From NCBI GenBank assembly GCA_947184155.2, contig CAMXCT020006569.1, forward strand, positions 249,679 to 313,678: a stretch of 64,000 nt of DNA, in the 5' to 3' direction. Shown here piece by piece: positions 11,550-22,386 of the stretch. A program made the position numbers and the translations under genes. The notes under the pieces were generated by a model. The model ran no database searches and was not told where the DNA came from. It saw only the letters and a list, made by a program, of their open reading frames with translations. Position 1 is the stretch's first letter, and each line of letters opens with the position of its first letter. The stretch comes from Cladocopium goreaui (taxonomy: Eukaryota; Sar; Dinophyceae; Suessiales; Symbiodiniaceae).

Positions 11550-11814
11550 CTCGTGGGGGTTGTTTGCCCTCCCTTGCGACAATTAAGAAACGGCAGATCC
11601 AAATAGCGACATTACATGCCATTATATTACATCCGAATTATTTCTAGAACGCTATTTAAACATTGCAATTGCATGCGATTGCAGCATCATTGGATCAGAC
11701 GATCTTAAACACACGATACTCATTCTATATTAATCTAGATTATATAATAATATATTATATTTATAGATATTAGATTCGACTACTGTAGCAGTGCTGTTTT
11801 TTTTGCCTTCCAAG

Positions 11815-11943
11815 TCTGTCTTGCTGCAAGCACGCTGCCAGCAGTTTGGTCCTCGAGGTCGGATGTGTCAAGTACGCCCTTGGCAACGGATTGCTGACAT
11901 CACAGAGCTGCTGGGAAGTGGGGAAGCTCAGCTTCTGACCGCA
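11815..11943 (+). CDS. Exon of gene A
   Basis: Bounded by GCCTTCCAAG and a GT donor (GTATGATT). It is 129 nt, phase 0 at both ends, 43 residues: SVLLQARCQQFGPRGRMCQV then RPWQRIADITELLGSGEAQL. It joins in frame to 12169-12252. No family recognised. Confidence 0.6.
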
Positions 11944-12168
11944 GTATGATTTGTGATTATCAAGTAAGGATCAATTATGACATAAGTTACAGTCAATGTA
12001 TAAATACGTATACATAAATGTATATAATATATGATATTTCATAATATCTCTTACATATATATATATATATAATACTGTAATGTTTATGAACTGGTATGTT
12101 TTGAGATGGTCTGTGAGGATTTCGAACCACATTATCCATTCCGTTTACATTATGTATGCTACATGCAG

Positions 12169-12252
12169 CGGATGATTTGGGGTTGCAGCACGGTCCGAGG
12201 CTACTGCCAATCACGAGGTTCAAGCGTCCAGCTGATCGAAGACGATGGACAG
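12169..12252 (+). CDS. Exon of gene A
   Basis: Acceptor ...ATGCAG, donor GTGCCA, 84 nt, phase 0. The frame is RMIWGCSTVRGYCQSRGSSV then QLIEDDGQ. It continues the 11815 exon and joins cleanly to the WSNGSIW exon. The combined text looks like paired beta-strands ending in an acidic turn. Confidence 0.6.
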
Positions 12253-12604
12253 GTGCCACATTGGTATATATCTATAGTATTCTATGTTAACTGTTGGATT
12301 AACTGTTGGATTTATGGTATATATCGAATATCTATAATGTTGGTAGCAGGAAACTTTTGCTGCAAAGAAACCGCACACTTTGCGAAAGTTTGAGCGAGTC
12401 AGGTGAAGTTACAAACGCAGAAGGAAATTCTTCAAACGCCTGCCTTCCTCGAGAGCGGTCGTATTCGTATGGCTTCCCAGAATTGATGGGCTGAAACATG
12501 GCCTGGTCTTGTGGTGATACCAATTGAGTTGAGCACACTCGGTCTTGCATTCGCATCGCTTAGGTCTTCATAAGCAATGCGGTCATTTGAAGGAAAACAA
12601 GCAG

Positions 12605-12640
12605 ATTGTGTGGAGCAATGGATCCATCTGGACACGGGAA
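12605..12640 (+). CDS. 36-nt micro-exon of gene A, WSNGSIW motif
   Basis: Acceptor AAGCAG at 12599-12604, donor GTGACC at 12641, 12 codons in phase 0: IVWSNGSIWTRE. After the preceding exon it gives ...IEDDGQ-IVWSNGSIWTRE. A Trp-Ser-x-Gly-x-x-Trp-x-Arg strand motif is compact and non-random. I recall similar motifs in dinoflagellate proteins but cannot name a family. The frame stays open past the donor, so the exon could be longer. Confidence 0.5.
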
Positions 12641-13039
12641 GTGACCGTGGATTCGATTGCGGAAAAAAAACTGAGGAGTTGAGCTGCCCAGCTGATGGCA
12701 TGGGATCACTCATTCGCAAAGCAGGATTCACGGGCTTTCAGGATCAAAAGTGCAGGACCAAGGGAGTTAAAATGACCCTGGAGCGAAAACACATTTTCAG
12801 ATCATGTCCCCAATGTTTTGGCATTCCCAGGATTGACTCGGAATCGCAAAAAAAGCAGTGTTTCAGCCGGAGATGCCCTCATCTTTTCAATGTGGCATGA
12901 TTTTCTATAATAATTAAATAGCTATACATTCATATATTATACATATATATATATATATTTATATGTATTATACATACATTCCATTAAATTGCCATCCGAT
13001 TCCTGTCTATTCTTTTCATTTGCGACTGGTCACTGCCAG

Positions 13040-13128
13040 AGTACCATGATCCCCATGCGGGGACCAGGTACCACAAGGCCCGGAAGAAGGCAGCCAGAGA
13101 AGTTCGTCAGAAGAAACTTCGCGGTTGA
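13040..13128 (+). CDS. Likely terminal exon of gene A
   Basis: Acceptor GTCACTGCCAG ending at 13039. The frame reads YHDPHAGTRYHKARKKAARE then VRQKKLRG, ending at TGA 13126-13128. A highly basic, Ala/Lys/Arg-rich tail is typical of a real C-terminus and could act in nuclear targeting or RNA contact. The join to upstream exons is inferred only from order and strand. Confidence 0.5.
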
Positions 13129-13539
13129 AGCTGGGCGGGGCCCTGGGGAGTCTTGGATAGCGTATCATTTTCCATGGAAAATCACTCACGATCATCATAC
13201 TATATCATACTATATCATACTGTCATTCAAATGTGGCTATGGAAATCTATGGACAGCTGTATTTTGGTGAAGCTCCCTGCCGGCTCCTTGACGTATTTGA
13301 TGCAGTCGCTGTTGCTCTCATGGCTTGTGGTGCCTTCCCTTGGGCAATTCTGTCAACTGGCGGAAATGGAAACGGGCTTCTGGTGGAAAAGTTCTAGTGA
13401 CAACAACATAGTTTTCAAGAAAGATCGGCACCACAAGTCTGGAGTCAGAGGTATTCATACATTGACATCTTTGTACAGTGTCTCAACATGTCTCACCGTG
13501 TTTCCAATGTTTCACTTGTTTCCTGGGGCCGCCAAAGAG

Positions 13540-13614
13540 GCCAGACAGGGTCTTGCGCTGAAGCAGAGTTGCGAGAAAAGTTGCCCGTGCAGCTGCACCG
13601 TGCAATGGGTTTTG
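13540..13614 (+). CDS. Candidate exon, gene B region
   Basis: Open frame QTGSCAEAELREKLPVQLHR-AMGFG ending at a good GTAAAC donor (13615). Helical, charged text. The acceptor is ambiguous (AAAGAG). Its position after the gene A stop suggests the next gene. Confidence 0.45.
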
Positions 13615-14079
13615 GTAAACTGTGTCATACATAGAGTGTACTGTATATATATATAATTATATATATATGTATAATACACGCAATAGTGTGTGCAAATACA
13701 TAATAATATATATGTCTATATATACCTGATAAAGTTTAAGAAATGTACCCGTTGTAGACGTGCCAAGTGTTTTTGGGAAACTTCATGGTATTTGCTTTGC
13801 AGCTGCAGGTTTTCTGCCAAGACCTGATCCATAGACTTCCTGCCAATCTCAGGTCACATCGAAAAATTGTTTTTTTTGGGTGGGAAATGCCTCAATGCCT
13901 CTTCAAGGCCTTTATTTATGCGTCTTTTGCACTTTTCTGCACTCTGCACCTCTACCCCGACTCTTTCCTTTCTACCCACTGGACGTGGGAAGAACTCCAT
14001 TGAAGCGGCAGCATGGAGCTGTCCATACTTGATCAGAGGCAGAGAAGACTCCTCTGTCGTCATCGAAGCTGTTTGCCAA

Positions 14080-14144
14080 AGGAGCGAAGCATTTCGCTTG
14101 ATGACGCGCGGCTGGCCCGACGCCGCTTTGGACTGGCGTACGGG
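14080..14144 (+). CDS. Candidate exon, gene B region
   Basis: After TTGCCAAAG, phase 0: ERSISLDDARLARRRFGLAY-G, then a possible GTCTCA donor. The arginine-rich helix looks coding. The alternative frame in this stretch is less protein-like. Function unknown. Confidence 0.4.
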
Positions 14145-14552
14145 GTCTCAGCATGTCTCAGCCATGACTGCACAGTGAGATGGAAATTCAGTGGTTCTCC
14201 CTCACAATGCTCACCATGAGGGTTGCTCTTATTCGCTTACAAATCTTACAAAATCACTGGCATTCATTGAAACCATCATGTTTGCTGTCGGTGATGGTGG
14301 CATTGCTGGAATCATTGTGGCCACAGAATTGTCGAGGCCACATGGATGGTTCCTGGTTCCGCGACGAGTGGCCAAAGGCGGCTCTAAAGACCTTAGGACT
14401 TCAAACAAGAAACCGACCTTGAAGGTGCTGGGTTGGACACTGTTAATTATATAATGTGGATTTGCCTGCATACTTCTTGCAGTTCTTTGTTCAACACCTA
14501 AATCCGTGCTTACCCCACTTTCAATTTACCTGATTTTCCAGAGTGACTGTTG

Positions 14553-14677
14553 ATGCGTGAGCGCCGATCGCTCAGTGCACTGAAACTGCAGGGCCGGCGA
14601 TCAGATGTGCCACGAGCTCAGTCCCAGCTGACTGCATCAGCCAAACAACAGATTTTTACGGATTTGGCTGCTTGCAG
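14553..14677 (+). CDS. Candidate exon, possible start of gene B
   Basis: All three frames are closed just upstream, so either ATG 14553 starts the protein or an acceptor lies at 14560-14561. The frame reads MRERRSLSALKLQGRRSDVP then RAQSQLTASAKQQIFTDLAA, ending at GTATGG (14678). Basic N-terminus, no signal peptide. A 5' exon is likely if this is the PHD gene. Confidence 0.5.
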
Positions 14678-14862
14678 GTATGGTACACCATGACTCCAAT
14701 CAGACATAGATATTAATGTACACAGAATTCTACAATCACATAACACATGAACATATATACATAATATATACATGTAATTCTATATACGTATATAAATATA
14801 GATATGCACTTATCATCACTTATGTAGTAGATACCACATCCGAATACGTATTATTTGCTCAG

Positions 14863-14990
14863 TTCCAAAGCGTCGCATCTGGTACGGCCAAGGAAAGCTG
14901 CGGCTCCTGCACGAGGTCGTTCAGCCACTTGGCCCAGCAGAGCATTCACTATGGAAGAACAGAAGTAGGGCGGCATGGCCAATCATGTAA
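14863..14990 (+). CDS. Candidate exon of gene B
   Basis: After TTGCTCAG, one frame reads PKRRIWYGQGKLRLLHEVVQ then PLGPAEHSLWKNRSRAAWPI, to a stop at 14988-14990. It is the most protein-like of the three frames, but its phase does not match the preceding exon, so an exon may be missing or the frame wrong. Confidence 0.35.
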
Positions 14991-16172
14991 TAAAGCCCAT
15001 ACAGTTTAGCACTCATGAAAAAGATCCAGTCAGTAAGTGTTTGTTCTTCCAATCACTCAAAACATCTCAAAACGGTTTGCTTCTTACAAGGTCCGAGTTC
15101 TTGCACGGCTACGGCCTTTCTTGGACAATGAAGAGGAGCAATTTAGACAGGGTGACATCGGACAGCAGAAATTTAGCTGCAGATGACTCTTGTGAACCTG
15201 CTGGAAAACGCGTTCTGAAGGCACGGTGCAGTTTACCATGAAGTGTTCAGTGCATCCATGTGCATCCTGAAAGACTAACAGGATGGAGAAGGAACAAACA
15301 GAAGCAGTCCAATGTGAGGCGACCTCCGCAGAATCACGAAATCTCCCCATGTTTTCCAACAAAGCGCGCCATGTTGTGCCAAAGGAGCCGAGCGATATCC
15401 CGTGCCTCCGCACGGTTGGGAGCTCTCAACTCGAGGTGTGCTCCTCAACATTCTGCGAATGCGAAGATCACATTCCAATGGAACACAGAAAAAACTGATG
15501 AAGCAACATGGAGCAACTGCAATGGGCATTCACCTCTGAAGTGCTGGCGGCTCTCGATTGTCATATTTTCAAACCAGATTTTGGAGGGACTTTGCTTCAC
15601 ATGCTCCTGGAAAGCATAGCTAGACGCCATTTCTGCCTTGCCTCTTGCAGACTCTTCCAGGTTCTGTTGGAACCCCGGGCTCTCCTAACGGATACTGCTT
15701 GTCGTCGTGGGCGCCGGCGCACCATTGGTGCAGCACTCGGTAGCACTTGGAACCTGCACAACTCAATGGATTTGACAAGGGTTGCCAAATCCGTAGTCAC
15801 TGCCGTAGTCATTTTTGACGCGGACAAGGGCTGTTTAGCGTAAATGCTTTGTGGTGCTTTTGCTTCACATTCTCTCACACTGAGAGTCTCTCTCTGGACA
15901 TCTTATATTGTATGTTGCTTATTGTTCATGGTTACCGTGGTTCAAGTTTTGAAAAAGTATCGCATCCCTGTGCCAGTGTACATGATTTTTTTGAATATGT
16001 GCCAGGGAAGTTTTGGAAATCTAAATCGCAGGTACCTTCTGGAACACATGTCAATATACAGGAAGATCCATCCCAAATTCAGTTTTACAATACATGTATG
16101 TGGGGTGTGCTTCCAATTGGGTACCTTAATCAGCCATCAAAAAACATGTGACTTGGGAAACACTCAAAGCAG

Positions 16173-16609
16173 TTGCCTCAAAGAAATGGTTTAAGGCGAC
16201 ATTATTTGCAAGCAGGGTCGCGCTCGCAATTGCCATGGAGGGCTGGGATAGTGACAAGCTGCCAGCAGTGGTTCGAAAGCCATGGGAGATTTTTCAACAC
16301 TGCGTGCAGCAGCGTGTCACTTTGAAGCTCTTGGCGAATGAAGCTACAGAAGAACCTGATGCCAGCTTCTTCAAGCTCTTGGAACAAGATGGTGCTCAAA
16401 AAGTTTTTGCGACCCTGGATGTGGAGACCCGCAAGACTTACCAAGGCATCAGTCACATGGAACTGGCGGCCTTTTGTCACTACGCTCGTGAGCGCGCTCG
16501 CCGGCGTAGCGGAGCCACTGACAGCAACCAGTCGCACACAGACGAATCCAGCAGTGAAGACGATACCGATGAAGATGCCTTTGACGCCCTGAGCGACGAA
16601 GAGACTTGG
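16173..16609 (+). CDS. Exon of gene B: helical domain with acidic tail
   Basis: Acceptor CTCAAAGCAG, donor GTATGA at 16610. About 145 residues. The first two thirds are helical (KLPAVVRKPWEIFQHCVQQR, then LLEQDGAQKVFATLDVETRK). The last third is Ser/Asp/Glu-rich, with HTDESSSEDDTDEDAFDALS before the donor. The same reading frame is used by the next exon. No family recognised, but acidic serine runs and the PHD finger downstream suggest a nuclear, chromatin-associated protein. Confidence 0.6.
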
Positions 16610-16705
16610 GTATGAAAAAGCTTATGTTGTAGTTTGCAATTTGGAATAGACCCTTTTACGCCTTTTACGACTTTCGTGGGCGGTAATAGTGGCAGGATGT
16701 GGCAG

Positions 16706-17272
16706 ACGACTTTTTTTCGATTTTTTCTTCTGCAATTCCTGCAAGAAATAGACGTCTGCCCTGTTTGTTTTGCTGAGGAGCGGCGGAAGCATGTGCCAGA
16801 CAGCCTGGAAGATCAATGGAAATTGATCAAAGACCATGGCTTTGGCTTTCTCCTCCCAGACCACAAAGATGAATCTGCAGTCGGCCACAACGATGAAGCT
16901 GCAGATGTTGCAGAAGATGTAGAAGTTGCATATGCTGCAGATGCAGAAGATGCAGAAGATGCAGAAGATGCAGAAGATGCAGAAGATGCGGACGGTGCAG
17001 AAGATGCAGACGCTGCAGAAGGTGTAGCTGCAGAAGCTACGGATGCTGCATATGATGCAGATGAAGCTACTATGAGTCAAGCTGTTCAATCTGCAGATCG
17101 TACCACTGAGACGGCAGATGACGCTGCCGAGTGTCCTACAGCGGTTGAAGCTGCATCTCGGCTGGAGAAGCTCTTTGCACCCCCGGCACCGGTGAGCACG
17201 GAGGACATCGAATCGGACTCTCCCAGTCCTGTGCCGAAGAAGCGCAAGAGAGGCAAAGCCGCTGCGAACCCG
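16706..17272 (+). CDS. Exon of gene B: CxxC segment, acidic repeat, basic NLS
   Basis: Open from a possible acceptor (TGGCAG) in the frame of the previous exon. In order: IDVCPVCFAEERRKHVPDSL with a CxxC pair, a Lys/His-rich stretch, an Ala-Glu-Asp repeat encoded by GCAGAAGAT units, an Ala/Thr-rich segment, and SPSPVPKKRKRGKAAANP, a strong candidate nuclear localisation signal. A GT donor follows (17273). If unspliced it would read to a stop at 17318-17320. The antisense ORF over this exon is a shadow of the repeat. Confidence 0.6.
16943..16991 (+). repeat. In-frame GCAGAAGAT repeat
   Basis: Five near-perfect 9-bp units coding Ala-Glu-Asp, with degenerate units (GCAGATGTT, GCGGACGGT) on both sides. 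The reading frame is kept, so copy-number change would lengthen or shorten the acidic tract without disrupting the protein. Confidence 0.85.
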
Positions 17273-17704
17273 GTTGACGTGGCTTGGATGATTGTCGCAG
17301 CAAAGACTTTCAATTTTTGATTGGAATCTCAAAAGCCTCCAGGCATCTCCAGGCAGCAAGCTCTAGACTCTAGGTTTGGGATGTTGACTTTTTTCTCAAC
17401 CCCTCAAACTGGTAAACTAAAGGAGTCCGGAGGTGAATAGCAATAGCCCAACGCTTCGGGGTAAGCTTTCAGACCTGAGGACCGACAGCCATCACACGAT
17501 GGGTTGATTCGGGCACAAAGTATCCAAAGTCGTGTTATGTTTCTTCATGTCAACCCCAGATTAATCAACTCTACCATTCTATATATAGTTGGGGGATGTT
17601 TTGGGGATTACCCCCAAAATACTGATAAAACTGGGGGTTCATGGTGGAAATCATATTGTCTTCTTGATGGATCTTGATGGTGCAATTGTGGACCATGATT
17701 TCAG
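17273..17704. other. Presumed intron of gene B
   Basis: No exon seen. The DNA near 17585-17640 contains GGGGATTACCCCCAAAATAC and related G/C-run text with inverted character. Confidence 0.45.
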
Positions 17705-17874
17705 TTCGTCCCATGGCTCAGGTGGCTATGGCAGCTGGAGCAGTTCTGGAAGGGGCTGGAAGTCAAGCTGAAGCGGCGGCAACTACCAAGAAAGACGTTT
17801 GGGTATGCAGTGTGTGCAACAAAAAACGTGGAAGCCTGATCCTTTGTGACTCATGCGTTTCTCGGTGTCCAATG
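17705..17874 (+). CDS. PHD-like zinc finger exon, first half
   Basis: Acceptor ATGATTTCAG, donor GTAGGG (17875). An Ala/Gly-rich lead-in is followed by KKDVWVCSVCNKKRGSLILC-DSC, giving Cys-x2-Cys-x9-Cys-x2-Cys. This is the spacing of the first four metal ligands of PHD fingers, including the LCDSC signature. PHD fingers usually read histone H3 tails. Continues at 18100. An NLS-bearing acidic exon lies just upstream. Confidence 0.7.
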
Positions 17875-18099
17875 GTAGGGATATTATGGGATATTTATCC
17901 TACTATATAGTTTGCAACTACAAGATGTTTACATAACCAAGAACTGGCAGCAAGGTGGGACATACGGTGGGACATACAGTAGATATCAGTAGATGGTTTC
18001 CCCAGTCCGGCCAGGTCGTGGGACTGTGGGAGCTTCGGAAACCAGCCATGGTCCAGTCGGCTCAAAACGAAGGGATAAATGACCAAAATGACCAGCATT

Positions 18100-18287
18100 G
18101 ACCAAGCATTGCGGGATTCGTTGATACCCTGTTTGAATCGCGTCACCTATCCGATCCGAAGAGAAACCACTGCAAAGTCTGTATCCCAGTCAAGGACAAG
18201 TGCTTCCACTTCAAATGCCACAAGCCGAAGCCAGATCTGGTGGACCCAGATGTGGATAAGTGGTATTGTGCCTGGGCAGATGAGTGA
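18100..18287 (+). CDS. PHD-like zinc finger exon, C-terminal half and stop
   Basis: The frame reads FVDTLFESRHLSDPKRNHCK, then VCIPVKDKCFHFKCHKPKPD, then DVDKWYCAWADE and TGA at 18285-18287. The His-x2-Cys (FHFKC) and the WYC that normally starts the last ligand pair are present. The final Cys of WYCxxC is replaced (WYCAWADE), while two extra Cys (CKVC) precede. The finger may use a shifted ligand set or be degenerate. The protein ends within three residues after WYCAW. Confidence 0.68.
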
Positions 18288-18289
18288 TG

Positions 18290-19410
18290 CGGACCTGGGG
18301 ACTGTCTTCGGGTCAAAAACAAATCGAACTATGGGGGATGTCACCAAAATGTGCTTATTGAAAACAAATGGAGGGGTCACAAGAGGCATGGAATTGCTTT
18401 TAAGCGCTGGTCTGAACCAAACTTTGAGAGTTTCCAGATGTTTCCAGTGATTCGTGCACTTTGTAGACATGTTGCTGGTGTCATATCCAAGGTGCCCGTT
18501 GCACTGAAACCATCTCTCGGAAACGTGGCCTGCATTTGCGCCGTGGAGATCTGTGCTGGGCAAAGAACGCGAAGGGAACACACTTTCCTGGCGTGGTCCT
18601 GGAGCTTGATGTGGCTCAGGAGGACGGCAGTTGAAGTTACTGATGTTTAAATTATGTTCTTTTGGGAATCGGCTTTTGAATGCGAATCGGCTTTTGAATG
18701 CTTGTCATGAGTTTTTAGGCGTTTTGACATGTTTTGAAGCTCAAAAAGCTGTGCTGACCTCAAGCAAAACTCTTAAAAAACCAAGAAGATCCATTGGTCG
18801 CGTGAGACCATTTCCTTCTGTCAGGACTCGTTCGTCAAGGTCAGATTCTTGGATTCGGAGCGCACTGAGGCATGGCACAATGTCAAGACAGCTACTCAAT
18901 TGCAGTGGAGAGGGCTCAAATGGTGGAGACACTGAGGAAAATGATTCATGCATCTCAAAGGGTTCTGAATTAGACAATGAATGCAAAAGAGGAACAGCTG
19001 TAAAGACATGCAAAGACAATCAATGCTACTGCTACAGTACGTACATATAAGCCCTTTGGCAGAGCGCCAATCCTTTGATGCCCCTCGGATGTGTGCTGTT
19101 TTGCTTGTGCTCGGATTTGTTACAAGTTGCAGAACAATTAGCTTTGCTCAAGAAAACACATAAAACACTGAGGAAGCTTGGACGGCAAATCGGAAAGGAA
19201 CGATAGTGCCAAAGGATGCCAAAGGTAGATTATCGGTGGGCTGAAAAGTCTGGAACATGTATCAGGATCTAGTGAGACAAATCAAATAGAGATATAGAAG
19301 ATAAATTAAGGTGCTGCTTTGGCAGCACAAGAAACAGGATTTTAGTGGTTTCACCATGTTTCACCAGCTGAGGTACGGGGGTGGCATGATTTTTATCCGA
19401 CAAAGCCATC
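18290..19410. other. Intergenic or intron, weak open segments only
   Basis: Open segments at 18351-18640 and 18770-18990 have ordinary codon text but no clean splice pairs. The minus strand is also open over much of 18147-18581. I make no exon call. Confidence 0.4.
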
Positions 19411-19415
19411 GTCAG

Positions 19416-19493
19416 CTCTGAAGACGGCCATTGCAGAGGCTGAGTCGGCAGCGAAAGCCCTTGGCCTTGACCTCATCAGGACGGTCTCACGTT
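19416..19493 (+). CDS. Helical exon upstream of the kinesin motor
   Basis: Frame LKTAIAEAESAAKALGLDLI-RT ending at a GT donor (GTCTCA). An alanine-rich helix with heptad-like spacing. It may belong to the stalk of the kinesin gene or to a separate upstream gene. Confidence 0.45.
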
Positions 19494-19610
19494 GGTTGCT
19501 GAAAACATGTGATACCCGAAAACGCCTGATTTAAGCCATTTCAATATGGACATTTTTTTTTTCCCTAGACAGATTTATTCTTTTCACATTTTGTGTCTAT
19601 ACATCTGCAG

Positions 19611-19662
19611 CCTCATCCAGGACACCAGATCGTGCATCTACGGACAAGAAGGCCGCAAAGAG
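19611..19662 (+). CDS. Small basic exon
   Basis: Acceptor CATCTGCAG, donor GTGAGA. Frame SSRTPDRASTDKKAAKR. Ser/Thr/Lys/Arg-rich, suggesting a disordered linker. Good splice signals at both ends raise confidence despite its size. Confidence 0.5.
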
Positions 19663-19875
19663 GTGAGAAGCAGCAGCAGAACATGGGATACGGGTGTGCT
19701 TCAGTGATTTCCCTTCTTAAACCACCACATTCGAATGATTCCCCCATCTGATTCCTAAACCATGGATTTTTGAACGATCTTTGAGCACGAGCCACTGAAT
19801 TCGAACAGTATCTATGACTTCTTATGACTTCTCTAAAAAAGTGGCCATAGAAAGCAGGGCTCTCCCGTTTCCCAG

Positions 19876-19991
19876 ACGCTCCGTCGCCGCGCAGAACACC
19901 TCTCTCGGGTCCCAAGCAGCCGATGAAGAAAGCGAAGGTATTGGCATCAACGCCACCAAAAGAGGTGAAGACCGGGACCAGATACAACCAG
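19876..19991 (+). CDS. Small Pro/Lys-rich exon
   Basis: Acceptor GTTTCCCAG, donor GTACGA. Frame APSPRRTPLSGPKQPMKKAK then VLASTPPKEVKTGTRYNQ. Repeated Ser/Thr-Pro sites next to basic residues, as in disordered regions near kinesin stalks. Likely in the same transcript as the exon at 19611. Confidence 0.55.
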
Positions 19992-20144
19992 GTACGACCA
20001 GATGGGACCAGATTTAACGATTCCAACCGGACAATCTGGTCACTTTGCATGATGTACTACCTGATGTACTGAGTCTTTTGATGCAAGGGTCTCATAGGAT
20101 TTCCATGGATTTCCAGTGTTCCTGTTTCAGTGCAATGCCTCTAG

Positions 20145-20226
20145 AACTTGCTCCAGGAGCTAAACAAGATCCAACAGCTTTTGAATGAAGCTGCGATGCG
20201 ACAACAGCGACTGCTGTCATTAAGTT
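20145..20226 (+). CDS. Coiled-coil exon
   Basis: Frame NLLQELNKIQQLLNEAAMRQ then QRLLSLSS with leucines in a/d-like heptad positions. The acceptor is GCCTCTAG; the donor is not clear. Fits the stalk preceding a kinesin-14-type motor. Confidence 0.5.
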
Positions 20227-20239
20227 CGAGTCATTAAGT

Positions 20240-21930
20240 GAGGGATAGGCCGGGCTGGCATGGGAACAGCATCATGTCTACGGCTTGATGTCGAAGGCAC
20301 ACAATCGCCATGTAAGCACTGTTCAAAATCTTGTTGGTTCATGAGTATAGGGGATAATGATGGATAATACATATATATATATATACATACGTATATAATC
20401 GTATATACACGTATATTTATAATTATATATGATAGTTATTGATAATTACTATACTATCCAATGGATTGGGGGTTATCATGATCTATTACGGGACATCCTA
20501 TTCACCAGGCTGCAGAACGGGGTTCCACAAGTTGGGTTTTTTTGAGCACTGCTCAGGTAACATCATGCAACATCATGTAACTATATTCGTGGTTTGACGT
20601 GTTTTGTATATTTTCTTATAACATCTTATAACCTGCATCTACTGATATATGACCTGTGCTGCTGACCTCACCATTACCTCGCGTTTTTGATTCAAACTTG
20701 TGCTGCTGTGCCGATTTTTTTCGTGCACGGTCAGACAATCATTGCCTGTTTGCATGAATGCTTGGTAAGACCAGTTTTGCTCCAGTCGACACGCATTAAC
20801 CTTGTTATGAAGTTTCTGAAAACTGTCTACATTATATGGTTTGGAATTTGCTAGCCACAAGAAAAGTGAATCTGGTCAGCATTGTGCAAACAGACGTGCT
20901 GGAATTTAGGATCACAGTGGGAGCAAGGGAGAATGTTCAGACGATTCAAACAGCCAAACATGAGCTGTGAATCGGTTCTGTTTCCTGCCCACACAGAGAT
21001 CCTTAAAGGAAACATCCCACAGACTGAAGAGATCTGAAGACTACAGTGCAGCACAAAATGGGCACACTGTCCACAGTGTGAGTCGATGTCAGATGATGTC
21101 AGGATCGGGCAGTTACTATGCGATTCCCATGAGTTGCTGTAAGTTTGTCACAACCGCTGACATCGTTCGCTGCACTTCGGGAGTTGTCCCGCTTTGACTC
21201 TGAGAAATGCCACACAAAAGAGGCAGATCTCAGAGTTTCACTGTGCATTTGTTGATAGTCTAGCCATCTGAAGTTGACAACTTCAACCCCGAGCTTCCAA
21301 CCACAAAGCAGGAACATGAGACAGACCTCTTTGCGGCCCTTTGATTCACATCAGCATGCATGCAATCTGAACTTGCATGATTTCAGTGAGAAAGACTGAA
21401 GAGTTTAAGCAATGCACGTCCCGTTTGCTTGTGTGGCTTATTTCTGACCAACCTGCGAGCACAACAAGGTGGCTTGCACGATATTGGGAGCTGCAAGTTG
21501 GGTGCTCAGAGATTTGATCTGAATGATTCCTTCCGTCAGCGGACGTGTATTGCCAGGTGTTTTTGTTCTTTTCTTTTTTCTATCCGTGGTCCAGTTTGGA
21601 TAGGTGAACCACAGTGAAAGCATTAGTGCACCATTATGTGCCGAGCGGTTTCATGAAGGGTACCTCACATAGAATATCATCGTCAAGTCATCCAAAACAC
21701 CCTGGACATCCTTGGGACCACTATGGACCAACAGTTTCTCTCCCTTCCCAATCCTGTGGACAATCCTTAAAAATCCTTAAAATACGTATATTAAAATACT
21801 ATTTGGATCTATTTGGATAATTTGGATTGGGAATGTCCACTTATGGATTTCTCCAATGTTCCATCCATTTTCATCCATTCCCCATATGTTCCCCATATTT
21901 TTCCACCGGCCCTGACGGGTTGTCAGATCT
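20240..21930. other. Presumed introns, no firm exon
   Basis: TA tract at 20367-20440. Weak open segments near 20967-21197 and 21429-21617. Near-identical copies of CTTAAAAATC and ACGTATATTA near 21770 are too short to call. Confidence 0.45.
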
Positions 21931-21933
21931 CAG

Positions 21934-22046
21934 GTCTGCTGCCTCGATGCCCTCAGTCTCCTCCCGAGGACTCTTTGAGTGCCTCCGGAGATATGGATGG
22001 CAGATGGGAGTTGAGTATCATAGAATTGGATGATGGGAAAATTTGA
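21934..22046 (+). CDS. Candidate exon just before the kinesin motor
   Basis: After TGTCAGATCTCAG, frame LLPRCPQSPPEDSLSASGDM then DGRWELSIIELDDGKI to a stop at 22044-22046. Its position is where the first motor strand (the IRVFCRVRP region of kinesins) should lie. No exact RVRP is visible, so it is only a candidate. Confidence 0.35.
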
Positions 22047-22282
22047 ACCGGAACCCCCGATCAATTTGATGGTAAAAACCATGGGTTTCCGGTTAAGATT
22101 TTCACCAACAAACCAATCCATTGAGAGTAGGACCTCAGAGAAACATCGAAGTTACTTGGTTTGTTGACATGTTCGCTGCAACCCCACACGGTTTGCCGGT
22201 TTGCCAATCCCAAACATATCCTTTGACATGCTCAGATCCCTGCGCAGGGTTTAAGTTTTTTACTTTCCGAAACAACAAACAC

Positions 22283-22386
22283 CAAAACCCTAAACCCTAA
22301 AACCCTAAAACCTAAAACCCTAAAACCTAAAACTCTAGAACCTAAAACCCTAAACCCTAAATTACATTAAAACCCTAAATCCTGAA
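22283..22386. repeat. Interstitial telomere-type repeat (CCCTAAA)
   Basis: A run of AAACCCTAAACCCTAAAACC type, with units CCCTAAA, CCCTAAAA and CCTAAAA and a few degenerate ones, over about 100 bp. It is the complement of TTTAGGG, the plant- and dinoflagellate-type telomere repeat. It lies inside a presumed intron of the kinesin gene, so it is internal, not a chromosome end. A healed break or telomerase-repair scar is the usual explanation. Confidence 0.9.

Noticed and set aside
16622-17359. 245-codon minus-strand ORF (Cys/Ile/Phe-rich)
   Set aside because: Antisense shadow of the GCAGAAGAT repeat. The plus strand has the zinc-finger CxxC, NLS and matching exons.
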